From the NCBI GenBank assembly GCA_019116885.1, contig DXAU01000017.1, forward strand, positions 109,572 to 173,571: DNA of 64,000 nt, in the 5' to 3' direction. This stretch comes from Candidatus Mediterraneibacter pullistercoris. Lineage in GTDB: Bacteria; Bacillota; Clostridia; Lachnospirales; Lachnospiraceae. The notes under the pieces were generated by a model. That model saw only the letters and a program-made list of their open reading frames with translations. It did no database searches and was not told where the DNA came from. This document shows, one piece after another, positions 29,753-38,840 of this stretch; position 1 is the first letter of the stretch, and the number at the start of each line of letters is the position of its first letter. Both the position numbers and the translations under genes were made by a program.

Positions 29753-30733
29753 TCACGGTCTGCATTTTCCACAGGGTTCATATCCCGAATCAATCAGATC
29801 ATCCCGGGTGCCTGTAAATTCTTTTTTATTTTTTTCTTTGATATTCTCTGCCCCGGAGCAGTCAGGATCATGAAACTTTTTTGTATTGACATTAAGGATA
29901 TAGGTCTGCTCCTTTGCGTCCACATTTTCTGTCTGCTCCATCCCGTCAGCTTCCACTGACTGGGCGGTATCGCTGTCTGCGCTTTCCCAGTTTTCTCCTG
30001 TTGCATAGTTAATCGTAATCTGCGGCTGCACATTATATACATAGACATTAAAACAGATTCCCTCTCCTCCATCTTCCACTGACTCTGCCTCCATCTGCAC
30101 TCCGGAAGCCACCAGATTCTCTCCCTCGAAGACAGGGGTCACCCGGTACATAACATGATTGTCTGTCTCATGAACATAGTCGGCAATCATGTCCTCGAAC
30201 GGAAGCATCCCCTCCGTATTCATATAACGTGTGCCTGTGATAAGATTCTCCTCATTGTCGTTCTCACCAGTAAGCTGGAACCCGATCAGATGGCAGCGGT
30301 TGTAGACGTATCCGCCGTCAACACTGTCATACTTCTCATTCACCCACCCTGTCGGCTTCACTTCGCTGATGCTCTCCCGCTCCTCGGTGGGCATCGTCTC
30401 TTCTCCCACACAGGCTGCCGCCTCTCCGCATCGCCCAAGTTCATCCAGTTCACTGTATTCTTCATATGCGGCAGTTGTCAATTCATACTCCTCAAATTCA
30501 GGCTGATTGCCGCTGATCTCCACATAGGGCTCCCCGCTGTACTCCGGGACATCCGCGACCGTATCTGCAGTCTGGACAGACGGACTTCTGTCCGTCGTAT
30601 CGATGTATGAACCGGATCTGGCGCTCCCATTCCCGGTGCTGTCATCCCCTGTATTCAAATCTCCGCATGCTGTCAGCAAGACCGCAAAGGCCAGGGACAG
30701 CCATACAGATATGTGCCGCCGTTTTCTGTTCAT
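29753..30733 (-). CDS. DNA/RNA non-specific endonuclease lipoprotein with C-terminal Ada-like Cys/His domain
   Basis: MNRKRRHISVWLSLAFAVLLTAC; YNRCHLIGFQLTGENDNEENLITGTRYMN; C-term FHDPDCSGAENIKEKNKKEFTGTRDDLIDSGYEPCGKCRP. Start chosen at MNRKRRH. Confidence 0.85.
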   Translation of the reverse strand: MNRKRRHISVWLSLAFAVLLTACGDLNTGDDSTGNGSARSGSYIDTTDRSPSVQTADTVADVPEYSGEPYVEISGNQPEFEEYELTTAAYEEYSELDELGRCGEAAACVGEETMPTEERESISEVKPTGWVNEKYDSVDGGYVYNRCHLIGFQLTGENDNEENLITGTRYMNTEGMLPFEDMIADYVHETDNHVMYRVTPVFEGENLVASGVQMEAESVEDGGEGICFNVYVYNVQPQITINYATGENWESADSDTAQSVEADGMEQTENVDAKEQTYILNVNTKKFHDPDCSGAENIKEKNKKEFTGTRDDLIDSGYEPCGKCRP

Positions 30734-30835
30734 TTCATATTTCCTCCCCGATGTTCTTATTCTGCACAGTCCGAATCTCTCTTGCCTGCTGCTTTTCTTT
30801 TTCTTATATATTATAACATAATCACCAGAAGTGCA

Positions 30836-30877
30836 AAAAGGCGGCCGCTGATGCTCTGTATCCATCACGGCCGCCTT
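30836..30877 (-). terminator. Intrinsic terminator of small ORF
   Basis: aaggcggccg...cggccgcctttttt on - strand. Confidence 0.75.
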
Positions 30878-30902
30878 ATCCTCTGTCTTTATGATCCGGC
30901 GC

Positions 30903-31064
30903 TTATCCTCTGCGCCTGTCTCGTCCCTGTCTGTCCGGCTGTCTTGCCGGTACTCTTACCGGCACTGGTTCCGGAATCAGCCCGGGAATCAAACCGTTTA
31001 TCACTTCTTTCATTTTCTTTCCGATACCACTGTTTATTAATCTATAATAATATCCTAATGACAT
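30903..31064 (-). CDS. Small protein, 53 aa (not in ORF track)
   Basis: MSLGYYYRLINSGIGKKMKEVINGLIPGLIPEPVPVRVPARQPDRQGRDRRRG; RBS AGGAGGAAACGGATC-ATG; own terminator. Confidence 0.6.
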   Translation of the reverse strand: MSLGYYYRLINSGIGKKMKEVINGLIPGLIPEPVPVRVPARQPDRQGRDRRRG

Positions 31065-31250
31065 GATCCGTTTCCTCCTGTTAATGAATCAGCAAAACAT
31101 AATCTGTTGATGTTACGCTTGCATTTTAGCAGAAGAATCCATATTTGTCAGTGACTTTATCACTTATTTTAGAATTGTTTATACTTCTTTTATATAAATG
31201 AATTTCCATCCTGCTTCTTCACCTTATATGGGAAACTGGTTCTTTCCCAT

Positions 31251-32012
31251 TTACTGGCTGCTTCCCTCTTCTGCGGAATCTGTCTCCTCTCCCGGGTCTT
31301 CGGACTCATCCGTCTGTGCCTGCTCTTCCTCAGTTCCTGTATCCACGCTCTCGATCAGCATGGAATCCAGTTTATCCATATCTTCCTGGTCGATGGCAAA
31401 TTCCCGGCTGCCTTCTTTCGTGACGTGGAGCTTCGCATTTCTTGCCCCGCCGTAGAGCATCCCGGAGTCCACACGTTCTTTGAGCACCTCATAATATATC
31501 TGATAGATTTCGCTCTGCATCTCCTCATCCGAAGGCATTTCTCCGCCATCCATCACACTGTCTGTAACCGTCTGTGCATACTCCTGGGCACGTGTCTGAA
31601 ATGTCTCGTATGTATCAGTAAAAAGCGTGATCGGCTTGACGATGACAGGCACGGTGTACGTACCGTCTTCCTGCTTCTCTGGCTCGCCGATCGTATAGCT
31701 GACTTTTCCTGCAATCTCCCCAAACAGTTCCCTGTATTCAGGCTGTAGTTCCTCCGGCATATCCGAGCTCTCAAAACCTGCCATTGTAGCATCCAGATTA
31801 TCCTCAAATATTTTCTCTGCTTCCTCCCTGGATGTCCCGGTGATCTCCACATATTTATCCGTCTCATTTTTATAAGACGTATCCAGCACCGCCTGAACAT
31901 ACTCCCCGGCGTCAAACCTGTTAATGTACAGATACCCGCCGGTTAAGCCTCCTGCTGCAATAGCGGCAGCAAGTATCAATGTGATAAGGATGATCTTTTT
32001 CTTCTTAGTCAT
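31251..32012 (-). CDS. DUF5105-like membrane-anchored protein
   Basis: N-terminal TM MTKKKKIILITLILAAAIAAGG; YVQAVLDTSYKNETDKYVEITGTSREEAEKIFEDNLD. Confidence 0.6.
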   Translation of the reverse strand: MTKKKKIILITLILAAAIAAGGLTGGYLYINRFDAGEYVQAVLDTSYKNETDKYVEITGTSREEAEKIFEDNLDATMAGFESSDMPEELQPEYRELFGEIAGKVSYTIGEPEKQEDGTYTVPVIVKPITLFTDTYETFQTRAQEYAQTVTDSVMDGGEMPSDEEMQSEIYQIYYEVLKERVDSGMLYGGARNAKLHVTKEGSREFAIDQEDMDKLDSMLIESVDTGTEEEQAQTDESEDPGEETDSAEEGSSQ

Positions 32013-32110
32013 CTTACTCCTCCTTTTTCATAAGTTTGCCACAGTATACCACTGTAGAACCAAGAAAAAGGAAGAACCCTGTCGTCTGTCCGCAAAAATG
32101 AGGTTTCAGG

Positions 32111-34132
32111 TCATTCTCCCACGCTGTCTCTGTACTTTGCACAGCCCACGTGGATCACAGAGTTTGTCTCCTCATCCATTACCGAAACATCGATATCCGA
32201 TGAGTGGTCCAGAGGATACAGAAGAGGCTGGACGTCAAGTTCCTCAGGAACCATCAGTTCTTTAATCTCCGCCACTTCCTCCGGCTGATCATAGTACGAC
32301 ATATGCGTGCCGCCGGACACCAGACCGCCGCCGGACACAGGATGTTTTTCCATCACCTGTATAGAATCCACCTCATAATCAGCCAGACTCTTCGCTGTAT
32401 CGATTCCGTATTCTTCAAGAAGACTGCATGTGCGTTCAAAGAACGGATAGACAAACATATCTGTGGAGCTTCCGTCTTCTGAGGACTTTATCCTCGTATA
32501 TCCGCAGGGAAGCTCACCGCCAAGCTGTTCCATCTGAAGTTCCCGGACGTCGTCTCTGTATGCGGCAATAAGCGCTTCTTTCTGATCCCCTGTGATCTGA
32601 AGCGCGATTCCTTTCACACCGTCCTCCCAGGAAAAACGGTCCTCAGACACATTTTCAAGATTTACCGCCGGATAAGCCTTCTGCTTGTATTCGTCTGTAT
32701 CATACACGGAAGCGAACATCCCGGCCTGTTCCCTGTTCAGCGGATATGCGCGGTAATAAGTGCTGCCATCTGCCATATGATAACACACTTTTGCATAAGT
32801 ATATGGGCCGCTGTCTGCCATATCTTCCTGTGCGGCGCCGCTCCGGATAATCTCTTTGAGCCAGCTCAGCGCGGCAGCACGCCCTTCATCCTCTAAACAG
32901 TACTGATCCATCTGCGCCAGTGTTTCATATGCTTCTCTGTTTCCCGCAGTCTCAGTATACGTCCAGTAATCCATTCCAATCCCGTCGACGCTTATCCCGA
33001 CACTCTGAGCATCTTCCGGAAAACGGGAATCATAGGCGGACGCCCCTGCCGGAAAGGCCAGGCCGGCTGCGAGCACCGCCCCGGCAGACAGGGTAAGCTG
33101 CCATTTTCTTCTGAAGAGCTTTCCGCCGGAATCTTTCACCAGATACTCCAGCAGACAGTGTACCAGCAGCACCGCAGCCACTCCGCCGGATGCGCAGAGA
33201 AGTATGCCGGATGCGTTCCCGGACTGAGTCCCAAGAAGATCTGACAGGAAACCAAACACCCATAATCCGGCAAGAAAAGACGCGGATATCTGCACCGTCC
33301 TCTCCCCTGCTGCAATAGCAAATATCCTGCCCGTCCTTTCTGTCTTCCTCTTCCGCTGTGCAAGAGCTGACAGCAGAAAGAGAACAGCAACCCACAGGAC
33401 TGATGCCGCCACAGAAGACGCCGGAGGACGAAAAGAGAGCACGAACGGCTTTTCAAACACGCTCATCCCCGTCAGATCTGCAGTAAGCCGCTCCGGTGAC
33501 AGGACAGTGTACAGCAGCTCAAGGAGAGGACTCTTATAATATGTAACAAAATAACTCCTTGAAAGTGTGAGAAATACATTCCCTGTCAGCACCGGAAAAT
33601 AGACGGTCAGGGCCGCACAGACAACCAGGTCAGATATAAGATTTCCACAGACTGCTGCGCAAAGCATCCCGATATGGTAGAAGATCAGAAAGGAGAGACC
33701 ATAGACAAATATGCTTTTCAGAGTATAGCCTGCCGCATATGGTCCGAACTGCGGATCAAAAGTTATCTGGCAGAGCCCGCACACTGTCATGACAAATGCC
33801 AGCGGCACAAGCACATGAAAAAGCCCGTGCACATATCTGCTCCAGAAGATCTGTCCTCTGCTGACCGGGAGACTGTAATAAAAGTCCTGTTTCCTGCGCT
33901 GGAAGAGATAAAAAAACTCAATAAAAGCCACGATAAGCCCAAGCCCCATGCAGATCCACCTCAGTTCCAGGACTGGACCGCCGATTCCAAAAAAAGTATT
34001 GTCCGTGTCAAAACTTAATCGTGTGACGGCAAGGACTCCATAGAGGATGAACACTCCCCATCCGAGAGCTGACACGAGATGCCCTCTGCCCGCCTCTTTA
34101 CACCAGCTAATGAAGCACTTTGCGGATGTCAT
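32111..34132 (-). CDS. ABC transporter permease (ABC-2 like)
   Basis: 673 aa, multi-TM N-terminal half, YSLPVSRGQIFWSRYVHG; overlaps ATPase gene. Confidence 0.75.
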   Translation of the reverse strand: MTSAKCFISWCKEAGRGHLVSALGWGVFILYGVLAVTRLSFDTDNTFFGIGGPVLELRWICMGLGLIVAFIEFFYLFQRRKQDFYYSLPVSRGQIFWSRYVHGLFHVLVPLAFVMTVCGLCQITFDPQFGPYAAGYTLKSIFVYGLSFLIFYHIGMLCAAVCGNLISDLVVCAALTVYFPVLTGNVFLTLSRSYFVTYYKSPLLELLYTVLSPERLTADLTGMSVFEKPFVLSFRPPASSVAASVLWVAVLFLLSALAQRKRKTERTGRIFAIAAGERTVQISASFLAGLWVFGFLSDLLGTQSGNASGILLCASGGVAAVLLVHCLLEYLVKDSGGKLFRRKWQLTLSAGAVLAAGLAFPAGASAYDSRFPEDAQSVGISVDGIGMDYWTYTETAGNREAYETLAQMDQYCLEDEGRAAALSWLKEIIRSGAAQEDMADSGPYTYAKVCYHMADGSTYYRAYPLNREQAGMFASVYDTDEYKQKAYPAVNLENVSEDRFSWEDGVKGIALQITGDQKEALIAAYRDDVRELQMEQLGGELPCGYTRIKSSEDGSSTDMFVYPFFERTCSLLEEYGIDTAKSLADYEVDSIQVMEKHPVSGGGLVSGGTHMSYYDQPEEVAEIKELMVPEELDVQPLLYPLDHSSDIDVSVMDEETNSVIHVGCAKYRDSVGE

Positions 34133-35048
34133 ATCCTTTCACCTCCAGCTCGGCAATAAATATCTCCTCTAAACTCATCGGAACCTCATTTAGCACTGCC
34201 GGTCCCTCATCCAGAAGTTTTTCCCTGATCTTGTCTTTATCCCCACGTGCGACCAGCGTGATAAAGCTGCCCTCGGCTGTGCTGCGCACGATGTCAAGAT
34301 CTTTCTCTATCCGGTCTGCGATGATCTTCATCTCTTTGCTGACAGTCTGCGCGTCTTTTGCACTTCCACTGTCACCGAACCGGAACGCACACTGGAATTT
34401 GCACATATCTTTCGCCTGAACGCGCATATCTCCGGCAGTCACAAGGCCGCCTTTGTGGAGGATGGCAATATTTCCGCAGACATCTTCCAGCTCCTGCAGC
34501 TTGTGCGACGCTACGACCACTGTAAATCTGCGCTCTTTCATCTCCTGGCGGAAAAGATTCTTCATTACATCTGAAGCGATCGGATCAAGCCCGTCAAACA
34601 CTTCGTCGCACAGCAGATATTTTGTTCCCGCACAGAGCGCGAGAATCAGGAAAGCCTGACGCTTCATCCCTTTGGAGAACGTCCGCAGCGGCTGCCTCAC
34701 ATCCAGGTTCAGCGATTCCGCCATATATTCAGCTTCTCCAGTATCCATATCCGGATACTGGCTCTTATAGAATTCTGCCATCTGCTCCATTGTAGCATTT
34801 GGAAAATAATACGGATCATCAGGCAGATAAAAGATCTTCTCTGCCGCTGCGCTCAGTTCTTCTCCATCCACAAGTATGTCCCCGGAATCCGGATCCAGTA
34901 TCCCGGCCATCAGGCGAAGCAGCGTTGTCTTCCCCGCACCATTTGTTCCGAGAAGCCCGAACATAATTCCCTCCGGAATGTCAAGCGAAATGCCGTCCAC
35001 TGCACGGGCTGTATCAAATGTCTTTACCAGGTTCTTTGTACATATCAT
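34107..35048 (-). CDS. ABC transporter ATP-binding protein
   Basis: GLLGTNGAGKTTLLRLM, TFSKGMKRQAFLILAL, YLLCDEVFDGLDP. Confidence 0.93.
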   Translation of the reverse strand: MICTKNLVKTFDTARAVDGISLDIPEGIMFGLLGTNGAGKTTLLRLMAGILDPDSGDILVDGEELSAAAEKIFYLPDDPYYFPNATMEQMAEFYKSQYPDMDTGEAEYMAESLNLDVRQPLRTFSKGMKRQAFLILALCAGTKYLLCDEVFDGLDPIASDVMKNLFRQEMKERRFTVVVASHKLQELEDVCGNIAILHKGGLVTAGDMRVQAKDMCKFQCAFRFGDSGSAKDAQTVSKEMKIIADRIEKDLDIVRSTAEGSFITLVARGDKDKIREKLLDEGPAVLNEVPMSLEEIFIAELEVKGYDIRKVLH

Positions 35049-35145
35049 GTAATATCCTCTTAATTTATTTAATATTTTTGTAATATATTATAATGCATGT
35101 CACTACAAATGTAAAGACACTCCTGATACGTGCTGTATCAAATGT

Positions 35146-36129
35146 TCAGACAATCGCCCAGGGATCTTCTTTCCCTGCTGCATGATAGATACAGCTCAAG
35201 ATAGAATTTTTTACCATATCACTCACCGCCTGGTCTGTGTAAAACGCCATGTGCGGAGTGACGATCACATTCGGAAATCCTCTTAGGATATACAGATCCC
35301 GTTTGCTCAGCACGTCAGATTTCCGGTCGTGATAATACATACCGAACTCATCTTCGATAACATCCAGCCCGGCCGCGCTGATCTTTCCCGACTCGACCCC
35401 TTCGATGAGCGCTTTTGTATCGATCAGCCCGCCCCTTGCCGTATTGATGATGACAACGCCATCTTTCATCTTTGAGAGAGCGCTGCTGTCTATCATATGG
35501 AAATTATCATCAAGAAGCGGCATGTGCAGAGTGATAAGATCACATTCCCGGTAGATCGTCTCGAGGTCGGCATACATGGCATACTGCTTTACAGAATCAT
35601 CTTCATATCTGTCATACGCATAGATCCTGCAGCCGAATCCCGACAGATTCCGGATGACCGCGCGCCCTATCCGTCCTGTCCCCAGCACTCCCACTGTAAA
35701 GTTCGGCAGCTCTCTCCCCTGCAGGCCCGGCAGAGAGAAATCATTTAACTCCTCCCTCTGCATGATCCTTTTCATTCTGCGTATCGACATGAGAATGAGC
35801 ATAATCGTATAATCAGCCACACACTCCGGTGAATAAGATACATTGCTCACATGCATACCCATACGCTCTGCCGCCGCAATGTCCACATGGTCATATCCGA
35901 TCGTCCGGGTAGAGATCATCTTTACACCGAGCTTATGAAACTGTTCCATAAGCCTGGCATCAACCTTCGTCGTAATGATGCTCAGGTACTCGCACCCTTC
36001 TGCAAGATGCACATTCTCCATTGTCGGTTCCTCGGAAGTAAAGCCAATCTCCACGCCGTATTCCCTGGAAAACTTCTGAAAATACTCTGCTTCATCAAAC
36101 TCTCTGTAACTGTATACAAAAATCTTCAT
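35146..36129 (-). CDS. D-isomer-specific 2-hydroxyacid dehydrogenase (D-lactate dehydrogenase-like)
   Basis: GVLGTGRIGRAVIRNLSGFG, NTARGGLIDTKAL, ISTRTIGYDHVD. Confidence 0.9.
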   Translation of the reverse strand: MKIFVYSYREFDEAEYFQKFSREYGVEIGFTSEEPTMENVHLAEGCEYLSIITTKVDARLMEQFHKLGVKMISTRTIGYDHVDIAAAERMGMHVSNVSYSPECVADYTIMLILMSIRRMKRIMQREELNDFSLPGLQGRELPNFTVGVLGTGRIGRAVIRNLSGFGCRIYAYDRYEDDSVKQYAMYADLETIYRECDLITLHMPLLDDNFHMIDSSALSKMKDGVVIINTARGGLIDTKALIEGVESGKISAAGLDVIEDEFGMYYHDRKSDVLSKRDLYILRGFPNVIVTPHMAFYTDQAVSDMVKNSILSCIYHAAGKEDPWAIV

Positions 36130-36144
36130 CTTCTCTTTCCCCTC

Positions 36145-36948
36145 TCATATCAGCCCATAATGTTCCATGGCATGAGCGATTCCGTCTTCTTCCACAGCTC
36201 TTGTCACAAACTCTGTATGCGCATCAAGCACAGGATCATGCTCTCCCATTGCCACAGCATGCACCGCAAACTCAAACATAGGCAGGTCATTGCTGCTGTC
36301 TCCGAACACATAGGCACATTCATCCGGCAGATTCAGCCTGTTCAGCATAAATCTGCACGCTGTCGCCTTGGAATACCCTTTCTGCACTACTTCATAGGCG
36401 CCTCCGCCCCGATGCATAGCCTCCATATCCTGACTGATAAATTCAAGAAAGGTGTTCAGGTCGCTCTTTTCATCCGCGTAGATGAACAGCTTGTCATAGA
36501 TAAATCCGTCTCTCTCAAGCGGACATTCTATTCCCATGCCTTTCTCCCGGAAATATCTCCTTGAAGATTCCAGTTTATCAAATCTTGAGATACGGCTCGG
36601 GAAGTAGACGTCCTCCGGCCCTTCTGCGATCCCGCCAAGATTGCACTCAAACATCTTATCGAGGATCTCTCTGCCCCGTTCTCCCGGTAGTGATCTCGCA
36701 AAAAGTTCCTCCTCATGCCAGAACAGATGCGTTCCGCATCCGCACAGAAAACCGTCAAAAGGCATCTTTCTGATCTCTGCTGGTACGCTGCAGATCGTCC
36801 GCCCTGTATTGATAAAAAGCTGATGGCCGGCCTTTTTTGCCATATGGAGCGCTTTTACGGCGCTCTCTGGGATTTTTCCGGTCTTCTCACTTAGCAATGT
36901 GCCGTCAATATCAAAAAATAATACTGCTCTTTCCATAGTTCTCTCCAT
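36145..36948 (-). CDS. HAD superfamily hydrolase (Cof-type)
   Basis: LFFDIDGTLLSE; VFGDSSNDLPMFE. Confidence 0.92.
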   Translation of the reverse strand: MERTMERAVLFFDIDGTLLSEKTGKIPESAVKALHMAKKAGHQLFINTGRTICSVPAEIRKMPFDGFLCGCGTHLFWHEEELFARSLPGERGREILDKMFECNLGGIAEGPEDVYFPSRISRFDKLESSRRYFREKGMGIECPLERDGFIYDKLFIYADEKSDLNTFLEFISQDMEAMHRGGGAYEVVQKGYSKATACRFMLNRLNLPDECAYVFGDSSNDLPMFEFAVHAVAMGEHDPVLDAHTEFVTRAVEEDGIAHAMEHYGLI

Positions 36949-37027
36949 TTCATCATCTGAATTTCACGTAACATTCTACTATCCTTTCCCGGAAATGTCC
37001 ACCATATCCAAAGACTGTCAGGCACAG

Positions 37028-37082
37028 AAAAAGGGCCGCGCCTCAGACACCCGCACTGCAGGTTCTCTGATCGCACAGCCCT
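37028..37082 (-). terminator. Candidate terminator ending the BMC operon
   Basis: RC reads AGGGCTGTGCG...GCGCGGCCCTTTTT just downstream of second BMC gene. Confidence 0.45.
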
Positions 37083-37115
37083 GTATATCTTTCCGCTGTA
37101 TTGCTTTCCTTTGTA

Positions 37116-37400
37116 TTATTTTTTCCTGCTCCGGAACATCTCGACAATATCGATCATCTCCTGCGACGGGTTCGATATCACAGCTGTCTCGATCACCCTG
37201 CACGGCGGATCTTCTTTCACGCTGTCCACAGCAGCTTTCACCGCGGCAACATCTCCGCCGACAAAGATCAGTGCATGTCCGCCGCACTTTGTGTCCTGCG
37301 TGACATATTCCACATCGGCAGTCTTGAGCATGCGGTCCGTCACCAGAATACCGTTCGCCTCTCCCACGACTTCTACAAGTCCATAAGCTCCATATATCAT
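37116..37400 (-). CDS. BMC-domain shell protein (BMC-H)
   Basis: MIYGAYGLVEVVGEANGILVTDRMLKTADVEYVTQDTKCGGHALIFVGGDVAAVKAAVDSVKEDPPCRVIETAVISNPSQE. Confidence 0.92.
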   Translation of the reverse strand: MIYGAYGLVEVVGEANGILVTDRMLKTADVEYVTQDTKCGGHALIFVGGDVAAVKAAVDSVKEDPPCRVIETAVISNPSQEMIDIVEMFRSRKK

Positions 37401-37431
37401 ATCCGTACCTGTCCTTTCCTCTCGTCTGTGA

Positions 37432-37731
37432 TCATTTCCCGATCGTCATGGCAATCGCTGTCTCCGTATCCTCTGCCGGAGATGCAATCACAGTGTGGGA
37501 TACGATTTTGGTCCGTCCGGCTGCCGCGTCGAGTGCAGCTTCCATAGCCGCTTTCACATTTGACACCGTACCGCGCATCTTAACGCAGGCTCCGGCGCCC
37601 AGCCTGTTCCTCTCCACTGCCTGAATCTTTACATCCGCCGCCTTTGCAGCCGCATCGAGAGCGACAAAACAGATACATTCGCTCTCCAGCTCAAATACTC
37701 CTATCGCCATTCCGGCATACTGTTCCGCCAT
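37432..37731 (-). CDS. BMC-domain shell protein (BMC-H)
   Basis: MAIGVFELESECICFVALDAAAKAADVKIQAVERNRLGAGACVKMRGTVSNVKAAMEAALDAAA...SHTVIASPAEDTE. Confidence 0.9.
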   Translation of the reverse strand: MAEQYAGMAIGVFELESECICFVALDAAAKAADVKIQAVERNRLGAGACVKMRGTVSNVKAAMEAALDAAAGRTKIVSHTVIASPAEDTETAIAMTIGK

Positions 37732-37759
37732 AATTTCCTCCTGTCTGTCTCATTCATCC

Positions 37760-38836
37760 TCAGCGGTTCAGAACTGCGCACACATGCCCTCTGCCGCTGA
37801 GCACCGTCCAGTTAGCTTCGTTGATCTCTTCAAGATGGAACCGGTGGGTGATCAGACGATACAGAGGAATCTCCGCTGTCTGTGCCAGCTTGAGCATTTT
37901 CTCTCCCTGGCCATACGCCTCTTTCGTGAGATGTGTCCTGACATGTTTTGTCAGATCAGCAATGTTCCCTCCTGCTCTGACGAACCTCCTGACTATGCTG
38001 TTTCCACCCGGCAGTTCAACACACTGCAGCGCAATATCGGCAAGTTCGCCGCCAAAACATGATTTTGCCTTTTCGACCATGCCCTGCATACCGCTTTTAC
38101 AGGTAAAGACCGCCTTATGTCTGGCTCCGAGTCTCAGGGCCAGCGCAAGACGTTCTTCATCCTCATCTATTGCTATGATATCAGAAAATCCTGCACATTT
38201 CAATGCCGCGATCATAAGAAGACCCGTCGTCTGGCATCCTGCGACCGCGATCTTTGCATATTTCTCAGGTTTATACAGTTTACAGATACGCTCTACAGAA
38301 GCATAAGCTTCACATGCCCTGCGGTACAGCATCCTGGAATCCAGATCAAGATCGTTCATCTGGAGGATCTTCATGTCCTCTCTGAGGATCACATAGGATG
38401 AATACCATCCGCAGGACTGCGGCCCTTTTTTCCGGTCTCCATATCCCGGTTTCCTGATATTCACAGATCCCAGAGCTGTCACAAGATCCCCTTCTTTTAT
38501 GATCCTGCCGTGAACGTCTTTTACTTCTGTGGTTCCGGTCTTCACAACGATTCCCGTTCCCTCTTCTCCGATGGCGGGGCACTGATATCCCGGAATGTCT
38601 TTCAGGAACTCCTGTGCATCCGATTCTGATACGATACAGCCTTCCATACGCACGAGGATCTCTCTTTCCCCCGGTTCTGGCACATCGGCTTCCTTTATCT
38701 CATACGTTTCTGTCTCTGTAAGGAAAGCGGCTTTCCCTTTTTCCGGAACAGCGCTTCTTACTGGCGGATATCCGGCACCGTTTATCTTTACTTCTTTTAT
38801 GACCTGTTCAACAATCTCGTCAATCTTTACATCCAT
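37760..38836 (-). CDS. MDR-family dehydrogenase with putative BMC encapsulation peptide; zinc ligands not conserved
   Basis: N-term MDVKIDEIVEQVIKEVKING amphipathic helix + linker; IAVAGCQTTGLLMIAALKCAGFSDIIAIDEDEERLALALRLGA Rossmann. Confidence 0.85.
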   Translation of the reverse strand: MDVKIDEIVEQVIKEVKINGAGYPPVRSAVPEKGKAAFLTETETYEIKEADVPEPGEREILVRMEGCIVSESDAQEFLKDIPGYQCPAIGEEGTGIVVKTGTTEVKDVHGRIIKEGDLVTALGSVNIRKPGYGDRKKGPQSCGWYSSYVILREDMKILQMNDLDLDSRMLYRRACEAYASVERICKLYKPEKYAKIAVAGCQTTGLLMIAALKCAGFSDIIAIDEDEERLALALRLGARHKAVFTCKSGMQGMVEKAKSCFGGELADIALQCVELPGGNSIVRRFVRAGGNIADLTKHVRTHLTKEAYGQGEKMLKLAQTAEIPLYRLITHRFHLEEINEANWTVLSGRGHVCAVLNR

Positions 38837-38840
38837 TGTC

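Noticed and set aside
1-36129. VanG-like ligase plus VanH-like D-2-hydroxyacid dehydrogenase as one resistance cluster
   Set aside because: They are about 34 kb apart with unrelated genes between, and VanG clusters use serine rather than lactate.
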